Part shown: positions 40,012 through 52,815 of the stretch, one piece after another | Position numbering within the stretch: position 1 is the first letter of the stretch | Layout: each line of letters begins with the position of its first letter | Source: Primulina eburnea | Lineage: Eukaryota; Streptophyta; Magnoliopsida; Lamiales; Gesneriaceae | DNA length: 64,000 nucleotides | Direction: 5' to 3' | Assembly (NCBI RefSeq): GCF_022965805.1 | Contig: NC_133101.1 | Coordinates: 8,531,069 to 8,595,068, forward strand | Notes under the pieces: model-generated | Databases searched by the model: none | What the model was told of the DNA's origin: nothing | The model's input: only the letters and a program-made list of their open reading frames with translations | Program-made: the position numbers and the translations under genes

Positions 40012-42096
40012 TCATTGTAAGCCATTGGTTTCAGTTATCACCTGAAGAAGTTCCAGCGGAGTAGCTGCAGGATCAAGCTCCAGGCAATCTTTGGGGGCGT
40101 TTTGAGCTTCTTGACCAGAAAGCAAATGCTTTGGGACCTGATGAGAAAATCGGAACATCTCTTCCTTGGGTATTCTGTAGATCGTTTCAGGGTCCAAATT
40201 TGGACAAAATACTGTTTTGAACCCGACCACCTTCACAAGAGGAGCAACAGTCACACCCATATCCTCGCTATAGTTGTCTAATACCGTCACCATATCATAC
40301 TGGTGTATAACTTCATCAGGTGTCTGCTCGTTCCAATCAGATGACCAGTTTTTGTAGAGTGCCCAAACTTCACCCTTTCTGGGGAGTATTAAAATGCCTC
40401 CACGCAGCCCTTTTGAACAGCTAACCTTATGAGAAAAGGCATTGAGGAATTTACAAGTTTCATATTTGCCCACCCTAAATTCTCCACATGTTTTATAGAA
40501 ACCTGAGCCTATCCAATCTAAACTACCAAATTCACTGTTGGTTTTTGAGTTAAGCCAGCTGATCCTCAACTTAAATGGCTTTCTAGAGATGACCTTGTTG
40601 ATTAGAGCATAGAAACGTGGCATGCCATCGTCATTGTCATAGGCAGCCCAAACCTCATTATCTCCAAAAGAACTTTCTGTTCTATCCAGATCAAAATCAT
40701 AAAAATCGGGATCTGGTACATTTATGGATGGTAAAACAGGATCCTCTTTTGTGGCATTACCAGAAGCACGGTTAACCTGACGTTCTCGACTTATCTCTTT
40801 CTTGCTTGCTTTCGTCTTGTCTTTCTCTTTAGTCACGGGCTTGGATGTCATCTCCAACCGCCATTCATTTTGCTTCTTGTGAATCTCCTGCCGGGCCTTG
40901 ACCATCAACATGTTTCGGGTTTCCATGCCAGTCAACTCTCTAGTGATGTTTGGCATATGGTATGTTCCAGAAAAACCATAAACACTTGATCCAGCATTCG
41001 TACTGGAAGTTCCAAATCCACCATGTCCCTGGGCTGAATTATTGTTCGTTCCAGATCTCCTGACATCTTCATCTAATTTTCTCTTTTTAATATTTGCCTC
41101 CCACCCGGAGGAGAAATGTGATTCAGTTTGTGCCCTCTTCAACTTATCCTGTGCCAGTTGAACAACATTGGCGGCTTTTGCTGCAATTGAAGAATCTGTC
41201 CTACCTACAGTAGCTGTTCCAGAGAGTGAATCCTCATGGTGGTTAACATACCTACAAGAATTTGGATCTGACTGGCCTGGTATGGACTTTCGAGCAGCCG
41301 CACAATTTTTTACAGGATCAAAAGCATTTCGACTGGGTACATGATTACCATGACTTGAGTGCCGCTGCCGAGGAAACTGATTGGTTGATTCAGAACAATT
41401 AAATGGTGAAGCAGTCTCTATAGCCGTAAAGGCCTTCTTACAATTGGGACAAAGAAGAGTATTGTTAAGATATATCCTTACATACTCATAATGCATCTTG
41501 CACAAATCACAGATCGTCCAAAATGTATCAGTTCTTTGATGGGATGGAGTAGGAGCAGTAGGTTTAGGGGGAACCTTCACATTATTATTTTGGGTCACCG
41601 GAGCTGATGATGTCCTGCTTGCAAATTTGTGATATCCATTCGCCCTGGGTGCTGCTGATGGACCACCATTATGCATAGGAACCTTCAGGGGAAACCCCTT
41701 GGAGCCTCTCCTTTGATTATAAGCCAACCTTTTTGCCTTATCTGATAACAAAGTCCATGCTTCAGAAACTAGTTTAAATGCACCTTCGGCACCAGCAGAT
41801 TTATTTTTATCAGGGTGCAGCATGAGGGCAAACTTCCTGTACTGTTTTCTTATTGTTTCATCATCAGCTGAGGGGCTTACACCAAGTACTCCATACCAAT
41901 CTACTTCCCCACTTATCTTATTCTCCGCAGATACATATACATCCAGTGTCGCCAGCAATTGGGATATGCCATCCAACCCAGCATACAGAGTTTGAGCTTT
42001 CAAGGAAAATTTTCTAGCACCTCCAAAATCTTTTTTCTCCAACTTTCCCTCAGCAATTGATTTGGCCCTAAGGGCTTCATCTTTGTTGCATTCCAT
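40012..42096 (-). CDS. DnaJ (J-domain) protein with DUF3444
   Basis: A single 694-residue frame starts at the ATG at 42096 (MECNKDEALRAKSIAE). It has an N-terminal helical region (1-60) and a J domain at about 66-130 with the Hsp70-activating HPD at 94-96. A zinc ribbon has two CxxC pairs (C196/C199 and C216/C219). The linker is low-complexity and basic. A C-terminal DUF3444 (about 470-680) includes GSLDWIGSGFYKTCGEFRVG. This arrangement is typical of a plant-specific J-protein family of mostly 600-1100 residues that is thought to be nuclear. The J domain stimulates Hsp70 ATPase. The coding region is intronless. A CAG acceptor-like site about 30 bp upstream of the ATG suggests a 5' leader intron reaching toward about 44.4 kb. 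A decayed paralogue lies at 61430-63454. Confidence 0.94.
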   Translation of the reverse strand: MECNKDEALRAKSIAEGKLEKKDFGGARKFSLKAQTLYAGLDGISQLLATLDVYVSAENKISGEVDWYGVLGVSPSADDETIRKQYRKFALMLHPDKNKSAGAEGAFKLVSEAWTLLSDKAKRLAYNQRRGSKGFPLKVPMHNGGPSAAPRANGYHKFASRTSSAPVTQNNNVKVPPKPTAPTPSHQRTDTFWTICDLCKMHYEYVRIYLNNTLLCPNCKKAFTAIETASPFNCSESTNQFPRQRHSSHGNHVPSRNAFDPVKNCAAARKSIPGQSDPNSCRYVNHHEDSLSGTATVGRTDSSIAAKAANVVQLAQDKLKRAQTESHFSSGWEANIKKRKLDEDVRRSGTNNNSAQGHGGFGTSSTNAGSSVYGFSGTYHMPNITRELTGMETRNMLMVKARQEIHKKQNEWRLEMTSKPVTKEKDKTKASKKEISRERQVNRASGNATKEDPVLPSINVPDPDFYDFDLDRTESSFGDNEVWAAYDNDDGMPRFYALINKVISRKPFKLRISWLNSKTNSEFGSLDWIGSGFYKTCGEFRVGKYETCKFLNAFSHKVSCSKGLRGGILILPRKGEVWALYKNWSSDWNEQTPDEVIHQYDMVTVLDNYSEDMGVTVAPLVKVVGFKTVFCPNLDPETIYRIPKEEMFRFSHQVPKHLLSGQEAQNAPKDCLELDPAATPLELLQVITETNGLQ

Positions 42097-45000
42097 CCTT
42101 AAATGATATGCCTCCAAATTTTCACCTGATTATCAATGCGTGTATTCTAGAGTCGTAACAAGAACCACAGAATAACAAGGATTGTTTGGCAACAAAGGTC
42201 CTCCCGAATAATACTTTCCAAACACCTGAGGCATGACAGGGGATAAAATATATATTATTACAAAATATATATATAAATCCCAGAACAGAATTATTATGAT
42301 TAAAATGCGATATTCACGGAACGGTATGACTTCATAAATAATATCACGTGAATCATATTTTGTCGACTATCAAGATTTACTAGGGGTGATGGATCACGAC
42401 AAAATCACACCATTACAGAATATTGGCAAATAACTGGCTTATGACTTTAACTTCCAAAGTAATATCCTCGAAGGCTTGGAATAAAACGTGAAATCAATTA
42501 TTGAGATCAGAACTAAAACAAAGAAGTAAAAAATTCTGCATACACCATGTCTTGCAGCAGCGGTGCAGCCAATAGATTGATACACAGACAACACTTACAT
42601 TAGAATTTCAACCACCAACACATTATTGAGCACCCCATCTTCTCGACATTAGAAAAAAGTCAAGAACTAAAGGCACTTAAACACGACCTGCTTTACACCA
42701 ACGAAATTACTCTTGCTCGGGATCATTATGTAGTTTCTTTAAACTTTTTTTCAATATCAACTGCCTAATAATACTCAACATCCACCACCCATTGTAGCCT
42801 AAAAAGGATTAGGAATATTGGCATTTGCCCGACACTAAATAATACGTAATCATTATAAAAGGAACCCCTTCCACAGATTGGCATGTCTCACGATCTGGTA
42901 GGGTCACTCCTCCATACTACACTTCAACAGTACCAATGTGTAGGGAGGAAAAAATGGTGATGAAGAAACGTGAGGCAAATGAAAAACAAAAAAAAAAGGA
43001 AGGAATAATTACTGCACAACAAGGATCAGATATATGATTACTCTGCCATATTTGCTACCGATTTAACTTAGTCGGATAGAAACTTTTCTAATCTACCAAA
43101 AGGGGACATCAGCATAACATACATGGATACTCACTTTCGGATCCCCGCCTGCAGTTATTCAATCTGATTAAATTTTAGTTTACAATTTCCAAATTCAAGG
43201 GAATTATGCTAAAAATAAAAAGTTCGAAAACTTTATTTCCAGTCTGTACATTTCCAAAACTCTTAAGAGGTTAAAAATACTTTGAGAATACAAGAAAACA
43301 TAGGATAAACTTCACACAACATAATTGCTAAACTGTAAAAAAAAAATGGATCTGATCGGATATTGAAATTTGATATCTGTAATTCTGTATCTAATCCAGT
43401 AATACACACATGGAAAATTTTGGTCTTACTGGATATCTGAACGATTGTATTTTTGGGTCAGGTAATAATCAGTACACATGATTTCTGGAATTTTTTGGCA
43501 CAACTCTACTACCAAACGACATAAAGTTAGTGATACCACAACAACATTAAGAATCAAATAATTGATACTGTCGTATACTCTTATTATGTTATTATTGGTG
43601 TATTCTATATAACCACATATGTACATTTATATGGAAACAAATCAAATTAAGATCCAAACATAATTTGGAGAATCCTAATTAAATCGACCTAAGTTATACA
43701 GTTACATCTTTCAATTATATGATATTCCCCAATGATAAGTGATCTATAAGTTTCTTTCTAATATTCCTCAATGATTAGTGATCTATAGACTATAAGTCTC
43801 TTTCTAGTACATCATTGCATTCACCTGAGTTTTAAAATATTCATTTTCATGAGACACTAGTGAGATATACATTATGAATGACAATTAACCTACAACCATG
43901 ACTCAATAATTAGACCATGAACTGTGACATTTGAGATGTTTCCTGCACTTGGAGATAGATAGGGCTGAGGATTAGCTCTTTCTTTACCTACTAATATATT
44001 CTGGTTCAAATTTAACAACTAACCTGAAATTTAAGGAGCAACAACTAACAAACAGTGACAATGAAGTGGCTCAAATCCTCCGGAAAAAGCCCATACCAAA
44101 ACATGAACTAATCTCAACAGCATTAAATGACAAACGGCAGTTCAAACAAATGAGTGCACAGAACTACGAAAACAGTGAACCACCACAAATCCCAAATTAA
44201 CCCTTAAATCAACGAAAAGGAGCACTCCCAATGGATCTGATATAATCAAACAAGAGATTGTCAAGCTACCAAATTCAATTCAGCACACTTCCCAAAAACC
44301 CTAGATTACAAAAACAAAAATTCAATTTCGACGTAAATCTGAACACATGAAAATTAGAGGGAATGTAAGATTTACTGGTAAATTTCAGAATTTGAATGAG
44401 CTGGAACAGTGATTGTTTAACTTTTCCTACTTTCCCACCAAATTGAACTTGGCCCTAGAAGAGTGAAGACGATGGAAAAAGCTAAAATCGTGATCGGAAC
44501 AATAGGGTTGTGAGAAGGTTGCATTTCATAGCAAACAAGTATGGGGTTCCCATCTAACCAGAGTTAGAGTTAACCATGGTTAGATTTACACAATTAGCTT
44601 ATGAGCTTATCGATGGTAGCGAGATGGCTTCATTTCATAGTGAACACAAACTTTTGGGTTTCACTTCCCACACTTCACTAGAAATGGAGTTAACCATGGT
44701 TACATTGACACATTTAGCTTAACCATGGTTTCATTTTAACTCATATATTATCTTAACTCCAATTAGTATTTTTAACTGTGATCAAACTTCTTTTATTTCT
44801 ATTTTAGCAAAAAAGAACATTACACATTCATACATATGCTTCATATATTAATTGTAGTTTGTGTATCAAACTTATAAGTTCAAATTTATAGACAGTTATA
44901 ACTATTTCACCTCAACTTCACAAGACCAATAAATTTGAAGATATTTTCCGATAACTTGAATATGACTCAACACTAAAGACAAAAATAAATTCAATGTTAA

Positions 45001-45523
45001 AATATAAGCACTAAAATTTCGGAACACAGTCATTCTTTTTATTATCGAAATTTTTTTGTTTGTTTATAATTTGATCATTTTTTAATTAAAAATAATACTT
45101 TTTCAACAATACTTGCACGACAAAAAATGATAAAACTTGTGCGACAAGAAATAAGGAAGAACAACTCAAGAAAATTCGAGAATCGCAAGATTCACGAACA
45201 AGAAAAACGATAAACAAGATTCTTAATAGAAATCTTGCAAAAGAAGAAACAAAGAATGCAAACCAAAAGAACGAAGAACAAACTTGATAAAAAATAATAA
45301 TATAACTTATTTGAATAGAAAGGAATCTAATCTCTGGTACCAAATGACATTGATTCATTTATTTTATGTGTATATATATATATGTAAACTGCATAGATAA
45401 AGCTTTTGAATATACAATTAGTACCATGAGGTCTTTCTCTCAACATAGATCATGAAATTAATTAGGAAATATATTATATATTAAGTAGTTCTTAATCGAT
45501 TCATCTGCCTAAAATAAGGATAA
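42097..45523. other. DnaJ upstream region and spacer
   Basis: The first ~2.3 kb is probably 5' leader intron and promoter of the DnaJ gene. Around 44510-44740 a ~120-bp segment is tandemly duplicated and carries the palindrome TAACCATGGTTA (44571-44582 and 44691-44702) plus a third near-copy (about 44720). On the minus strand TGGTACCAGAG (about 45336-45346) resembles a primer-binding site, possibly from a degraded copia element. No complete gene is present. Confidence 0.5.
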
Positions 45524-48500
45524 ATTTCGTTCGAGTTTGAGACTATCATATATGATGTTAACACTATGTTTTATTGGTACGTGTACGGGGATGTCAAATC
45601 ATACTTACATGTGATAATATGATGATTAAAAACATATATGTGATCATATGATGATTACACTGAAAAACTCTCACTTGGACTTTCTATGTGGCTATCACTT
45701 ACAGAGTTAATTAAGTCTGTCGTTATGGTTATACATCATTAATTCTTTGACCTGAGACAACATAAAGGCTCTGCGTAATAGCTCTGCACTTTGATTCGTT
45801 TACCGACCCCATGAGGATCATCGGATGACGAGATTGAGTGTGTTCTCGACATACGTAGGAATCGATGTATTGTAGTTTGAGATTCACCGCTCATTTACGA
45901 CTGTAGATACCTATGTGATCTGATGAGTTAATAGTGTAAAGAATCGCTGGCCAGAGTAAGACATGGGCACTATATAAAGGTATATCCTTATTTGCACTTA
46001 CGATGTCAAAATGATTACTCAAAGATACATCACATTGTTATCGAATTCATTTGAAACTCTCGATATACCGATGTTGCGGATTCGATCAGGATATTTGAGT
46101 TGAAGGTATCGTAGTGTACGCTAACCACAACTTGCTGGTTCTTGCAGACATTGTCAGTGATATCTAGGGGATCATGAGGCGGTGCTACTAGATGCTTTTA
46201 CCATGATCTGATAGGTACAACCAGACTTAAGTTCTAACGTTTTTGATCAAGGAGGTTGATGAAAAGAATGAGGTTAATTAAGGTAATACCGAATAGAGAC
46301 AAATGTTGTCTTGAATCACATGAAGTTGTGAACTCACGGTTAGCTGTATCCCTGAACCATTGAAGGTCATACAAACATTGAATCATGTGTTCCCATTGAG
46401 ATTGTCAAGTTCAAGGTTTGAATTTGACGACTTTATTTTGATGGAGATCAATCATATTACTTATATGATTGATTTCGTTCGAGTTTGAGACTATCATATA
46501 TGATGTTAACACTATGTTTTATTGGTACGTGTACGGGGATGTCAAATCATACTTACATGTGATAATATGATGATTAAAAACATATATGTGATCATATGAT
46601 GATTACACTGAAAAACTCTCACTTGGACTTTCTATGTGGCTATCACTTACAGGGTTAATTAAGTCTGTCGTTATAGTTATACATCATTAATTCTTTGACC
46701 TGAGACAACATAAAGGCTCTGCGTAATAGCTCTGCACTTTGATTCGTTTACCGACCCCATGAGGATCATCGGATGACGATATTGAGTGTGTTCTCGACAT
46801 ACGTAGGAGTCGATGTATTGTAGTTTGGGATTCACCGCTCATTTACGACTGTAGATACCTATGTGATCTGATGAGTTAATAGTGTAAAGAATCGCTGGCC
46901 AGAGTAAGACTTGGGCACTATATAAAGGTATATCCTTATTTGCACTTACGATGTCAAAATGATTACTCAAAGATACATCACATTGTTATCGAATTCATTT
47001 GAAACTCTCGATATACCGATGTTGCGGATTCGATCAGGATATTTGAGTTGAAGGTATCGTAGTGTACGCTAACCACAACTTGCTGGTTTTTGCAGACATT
47101 GTCAGTGATATCTAGGGGATCGTGAGGCGGTGCTACTAGATGATTTTACCATGATCTGATAGGTGCAACCAGACTTAAGTTCTAACGTTTTTGATCAAGG
47201 AGGTTGATGAAAAGAATGAGGTTAATTAGGGTAATACCGAATAGAGACAAATGTTGTCTTGAATCACATGAAGTTGTGAACTCACGGTTAGCTGTATCCC
47301 TGAACCATTGAAGGTCATACAAACATTGAATCATGTGTTCCCATTGAGATTGTCAAGTTCAAGGTTTGAATTTGACGACTTTATTTTGATGGAGATCAAT
47401 CATATTACTTATATGATTGATTTCGTTCGAGTTTGAGACTATCATATATGATGTTAACACTATGTTTTATTGGTACGTGTACGGGGATGTCAAATCATAC
47501 TTACATGTGATAATATGATGATTAAAAACATATATGTGATCATATGATGATTACACTGAAAAACTCTCACTTGGACTTTCTATGTGGCTATCACTTACAG
47601 AGTTAATTAAGTCTGTCGTTATGGTTATACATCATTAATTCTTTGACCTGAGACAACATAAAGGCTCTGCGTAATAGCTCTGCACTTTGATTCGTTTACC
47701 GACCTCATGAGGATCATCGGATGACGAGATTGAGTGTGTTCTCGACATACGTAGGAGTCGATGTAATGTAGTTTGGGATTCACCGCTCATTTACGACTGT
47801 AGATACCTATGTGATCTGATGAGTTAATAGGGTAAAGAATCGCTGGCTAGAGTAAGACATGGGCACTATATAAAGGTATATCCTTATTTGCACTTACGAT
47901 GTCAAAATGATTACTCAAAGATACATCACATTGGTATCGAATTCATTTGAAACTCTCGATATACTGATGTTGCGGATTCGATCAGGATATTTGAGTTGAA
48001 GGTATCGTAGTGTACGCTAACCACAACTTGCTGGTTCTTGCAGACATTGTCAGTGATATCTAGGGGATCATGAGGCGGTGCTACTAGATTTTACCATGAT
48101 CTGATAAGTGCAATCAGACTTAAGTTCTAACGTTTTTGATCAAGGAGGTTGATGAAAAGAATGAGGTTAATTAGGGTAATACCGAATAGAGACAAATGTT
48201 GTCTTGAATCACATGAAGTTGTGAACTCACGGTTAACTGTATCCCTGAACCATTGAAGGTCATACAAACATTGAATCATGTGTTCCCATTGAGATTGTCA
48301 AGTTCAAGGTTTGAATTTGACGACTTTATTTTGATGGAGATCAATCATATTACTTATATGATTGATTTCGTTCGAGTTTGAGACTATCATATATGATGTT
48401 AACACTATGTTTTATTGGTACGTGTACGGGGATGTCAAATCATACTTACATGTGATAATATGATGATTAAAAACATATATGTGATCATATGATGATTACA

Positions 48501-49302
48501 CTGAAAAACTCTCACTTGGACTTTCTATGTGGCTATCACTTACAGAGTTAATTAAGTCTGTCGTTATGGTTATACATCATTAATTCTTTGACCTGAGACA
48601 ACATAAAGGCTCTGCGTAATAGCTCTGCACTTTGATTCGTTTACCGACCCCATGAGGATCATCGGATGACGAGATTGAGTGTGTTCTCGACATACGTAGG
48701 AGTCGATGTATTGTAGTTTGGGATTCACCGCTCATTTACGACTGTAGATACCTATGTGATCTGATGAGTTAATAGTGTAAAGAATCGCTGGCCAGAGTAA
48801 GACATGGGCACTATATAAAGGTATATCCTTATTTGCACTTACGATGTCAAAATGATTACTCAAAGATACATCACATTGTTATCGAATTCATTTGAAACTC
48901 TCGATATACCGATGTTGCGGATTCGATCAGGATATTTGAGTTGAAGGTATCGTAGTGTACGCTAACCACAACTTGCTAGTTCTTGCAGACATTGTCAGTG
49001 ATATCTAGGGGATCATGAGGCGGTGCTACTAGATTTTACCATGATCTGATAAGTGCAATCAGACTTAAGTTCTAACGTTTTTGATCAAGGAGGTTGATGA
49101 AAAGAATGAGGTTAATTAGGATAATACCGAATAGAGACAAATGTTGTCTTGAATCACATGAAGTTGTGAACTCACGGTTAGTTTTATCCCTGAACCATTG
49201 AAGGTCATACAAACATTGAATCATGTGTTCCCATTGAGATTGTCAAGTTCGAGGTTTGAATTTGACGACTGTATTTTGATGGAGATCAATCATATTACTT
49301 AT
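45524..49302. repeat. four tandem ~948-bp noncoding units
   Basis: Direct repeats start at 45524, 46473, 47421 and 48366, with unit lengths near 949, 948, 945 and 937. All start TTTCGTTCGAGTTTGAGAC, and all contain CACTATATAAAGG, a TATA-box-like site (about 45969, 46917, 47874 and 48810). The units appear to be about 98-99% identical by eye. Units 3 and 4 share a small deletion (CTAGATTTTACC) and the variant AAGTGCAATC, so they are sisters. No coding frame longer than about 60 codons exists in 3.8 kb. The array sits just upstream of an LTR-like end with a primer-binding site, so it is probably an amplified portion of an LTR. Confidence 0.93.
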
Positions 49303-50614
49303 GAAGGAGTTTATAAATAGTTTCAATATTTTGAGGTTGTGGAGAGTTAAACTGCCTAATATATTGAAGGAAGTTCCAAAATAGGCAGCTGCAAAAAACG
49401 AACAGTACTAAATTTTATTCTTTGAAATTTTTATTTTTCACTATATGAACGAGATTTGTACCATCGTCACATACGCCGCCCAAGAAATATATATTGTCAA
49501 ATTAAAAATTATTTAAAAATTTTAATTTTTCACTGCGTCCTGGGAGCGAGAAAATGATATTCCTACAATAGCATCAGAGCTTATGTTTCTTAATTGTATG
49601 ATTCGTTTTGTTTATTGATTGAATCGTGTTGAGTTTTTGTTTCTAACCGCTTAAGAAAATTGCATCGCTCCGAAAATTAGATTTTCAAAAAAACCTTATG
49701 CGCTGCCTGAAATAGTTTTAGACAACGGGTAACGGACAATGCTATCCAACGCAGGCAGTACGCTACCTGCACATTTTTTTAAATAAAAAGTTCATGTTTT
49801 CGTGTAGGGCAACGCATTGCCCTGCGCGAACAGGCAGGTGCTTGCATGCCATTACCCAAGTAGATCGGAGAGCGGGAGAGCACACAGGCAAGGTGCCTAT
49901 CTCAGACAGCTCTGCCCTTCCCACATGTTGGTTTTGACTTGGGCCCACGAGGTGATTTTTTGAACTTTTTTATAATTTTTGTGTTAAATTGATATTTTAT
50001 GAAAATATGATCAAATTTACGATTGAAATAAATTTTGATAAAATTATAAATTTTTCTTATTTAGTAAATAATTAATAATTATATTATAATTATTTATAAT
50101 AAAAAAAATTGCGAGAAATTTTAATTATTAATAAATTTATTGATAATTGAGTAAATATGATTATTCAATTTATTAATTTATTTGAATTATGTCGGTTTGT
50201 GATAATTGTACCACATACATGTTTTTATGTCAATATTTGATATTATTTTTTAATATAATATTTGATATTATATGATTTAAGGATGATTGAGAGTCATTAT
50301 CAATTTTGTAAGTGTATGTAAGGATATTTTACAAGTGAAATTTTAATTATTTGATAATTACTGAAGTTGACTTGTCTATGGCCCGTTCTCACCCCTTATA
50401 TTTGTATCATAATGTGCCATGAAATATTTAATATAATTATTAGATTTAGTGAGAGATCAAGATTTGAAGATGACGAGCCTAAATTCTCAAAAGTTTTGAA
50501 TATTGAATAAATGTAAAATATTGAAACTTTTGTAATAATACGTTTCATATCTGCATTTACCTAAGTTTTTGTCTTGGATCCGTCTATGACTCTCATGGAT
50601 CAAATGACTATCTG
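49303..50614 (+). mobile_element. LTR-like end, PBS-like site and noncoding interior
   Basis: TATAAATAG (49312-49320) is followed by an LTR-style end CCTACA (49567). Next comes TAGCATCAGAGC (49569-49580), two mismatches from the canonical TGGTATCAGAGC primer-binding site. The following ~1 kb is AT-rich with no gag or pol. This looks like the 5' end of a large noncoding LTR element (LARD-like) or a degraded copia, later split by the gypsy insertion at 50620. Sequence beyond that insertion (59215 to about 60240) would be its continuation. No matching 3' LTR was found in the window. Confidence 0.5.
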
Positions 50615-50619
50615 TTATC

Positions 50620-52488
50620 TGTAAGGTCCGAGATTATAGAAATGATATTATTTTAAACCGAGATTATTGAATTAGAGAATTATGGAGTGTTGAATTATAT
50701 TCCAAGATGTTTGAACTTATTTAGGATTGAAATTGAATCGAAAAGATTGAATAGGGGCCGATTTGCAAATAGTGAAAAGTTGAGGGGCTAAAGTGCAAAT
50801 ATCACTTGAGTTGACACTTGTCACACCATGCATTTAATATATATATAATCTCATTTCCCTTCAAGGAAGAACACCCGAAGACCGAGAATAGCAAGGGACA
50901 TTCTCAAAGTTTCATTTTGGGGTCACTAATTTGATTTTTACAAGATCCGTCTATCAGAAATTAAATCCGGACACGGTTCTGAGATCCTCTCGTCGTTAGC
51001 TACTACAGGACCTAAGTTTTATTGATTTCTGGTATCATTTGAAAATATGATGTTGTAGGAATTTGATATAATTCGTGTATGGTGTTCTTGACATGTTAGA
51101 CACCGTAGAATCGAAGTCAGATCAGAAAACGGAGTGATTCTGGAATTGTTATGATTTTCTGATTATATTGATTGGAAGTCGAATAGATTTGGCTTACAGA
51201 CTGATTAAGTATTGTAATGGATATGGGTTATGATTTGTAATTGATATCTGGGAATATGGTATTGACGGGATATTGAAATTGTACCGTTATACCGTTGATT
51301 TTGAATTAAATCCAGATTAACCAGATTCAGTATTGAACTGAGAATAGAACATTGATATTGTGATTCTCAATATGTCATTTCAGATTTACAAAGACAGTCT
51401 TGAGTTTAGAACTGAGATTGCTTCAGACCGTGACTACAAACGGAAGGTATAAGTCAATGTGGTACTGGGAGATCGACTTGAGTCGGTTTAGACTTGAGTT
51501 TCCCTAAATCACATACTTTACTTTATTGCATTGATATAGCATTGATTTGATTGATATACTTGTTCTCTTGATTTATAGATAGCAGGTATTAGACGAGTAG
51601 TCTTATGACAGAAGTGTCTGATCGTGGTGGGATCACCACGGGCACATTGCACGATGTCATGAGATATTGTATTGGCGGAAGTGCCATAGTTTGTCACTGG
51701 ATAATTGGCTATCGATGTGGATAGAGTTATAGCTCCTTCTATTACTGGTGATCAGTATTGTATCGATGTGGATAGAATTATAACTTCTTCTATTACTGTT
51801 GATCGATGTTATATCGATGTGGATAGAATCATAGTTTCTTCTATTACTGGTGATCGATACTATACTGATGTGGATAGAAACAGAGCTTCTTCTATTACTG
51901 GTGATCGATACTATATCGACGTGGATAGAACTGGAGTCTTTTCTATTACTGTTGGTCGATATGGAGTGCCAATGTTTGGAAACCGGGATCCCTAAACTAG
52001 GATTGAGTCTAGTCTGAAACGTGGAGTCACGTATGTGTCGACAGGCTAAGATTGTTTATGTTTCAGATCTGGATACATATATCTGTTACCTGATTACATG
52101 TTTTATATTTGTTTATATGATTGCATGTTTCGTTGATTTATACTGTGATTTATTCTCACCGGAGTTATCCGGCTGTTGTCTTGTCTGTATGTGTACATGA
52201 CAATAGGTGGGACCGGATCATGGTTCAGGAGATGAGGAAAGATCGTGATAGAGTGGAGACTACGGACTTGGAGTGTATATAGGGTTTGAACACTTGATAG
52301 TAGTTGTTGAACCTTAGTTTGTACTGATTTGTAGACGGTACAGGACTTGTACTTTATTATATACTGAGTTGTATATTAGATTGTTGTTACTACGTTCCGC
52401 ATTTTAAAAAAAATTTAGACCCTGTTTTATAATTGATTAATTAGTCACAATGATGATTAAGAACTTGATTAGCGTCCGGGTCCCCACA
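50620..52488 (+). repeat. gypsy 5' LTR
   Basis: 1869 bp. It contains five 51-bp tandem repeats (51711-51965). Confidence 0.95.
51711..51965 (+). repeat. five 51-bp tandem repeats in 5' LTR
   Basis: Units begin at 51711, 51762, 51813, 51864 and 51915 with ATCGATGTGGATAGA or close variants and contain TTCTATTACTG. A period of 51 is a multiple of three, so a 96-codon frame runs through all units as IDVDR...SSIT-type 17-residue repeats. The same array is in the 3' LTR at 58432-58686. Confidence 0.95.
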
Positions 52489-52493
52489 ACAGG

Positions 52494-52505
52494 TGGTATC
52501 AGAGC
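52494..52505 (+). promoter_or_regulatory. primer-binding site (initiator Met-tRNA)
   Basis: TGGTATCAGAGC lies five bases after the 5' LTR and is complementary to the 3' end of plant initiator Met-tRNA. Confidence 0.95.
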
Positions 52506-52815
52506 GATAGATCCTTGAGATTGAGATAGGAGCTAGTGAGCGGGGTAGAATGTGTTTTCTTTCCTGCTTTTGATTGCTAGCATGATTTACTGCTTTATAG
52601 TACATGTTTATCTATTTATCTGACTTGATTTGAAAACATGTATTATTAAGAATGAATCAGAGCCGATTCTGGATCAGCAGTAAGATGATCAGAGGAGGAC
52701 TGAAATAAAACTTTGGTTTGGGGTTGCTAATCCTTTTGATTTCAGATATGTCTCCGAGAAGAATACCAGAACAAGGGAGTACATCGAACCTCCCCTGGAT
52801 GGGACTCCTACACCG

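Larger units (their letters stand above)
38380..42650. repeat. segmental duplication, copy A
   Basis: From the last exon of the membrane-protein gene through the DnaJ gene and its upstream flank, this segment recurs at about 60455-64000. This copy holds the intact versions. The copy B alignment runs to the end of the window, so the true extent is unknown. Confidence 0.9.

Noticed and set aside
45086..45358. 90-codon minus-strand frame
   Set aside because: Phe/Ser-rich translation of a region that looks like a retroelement leader with a PBS-like TGGTACCAGAG. Not a host gene.
45524..49302. Possible CRISPR-like or satellite centromere array
   Set aside because: This is a plant nuclear sequence, and the units are ~948 bp, contiguous and only four in number, next to an LTR end. 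It is better seen as amplified LTR-derived sequence.
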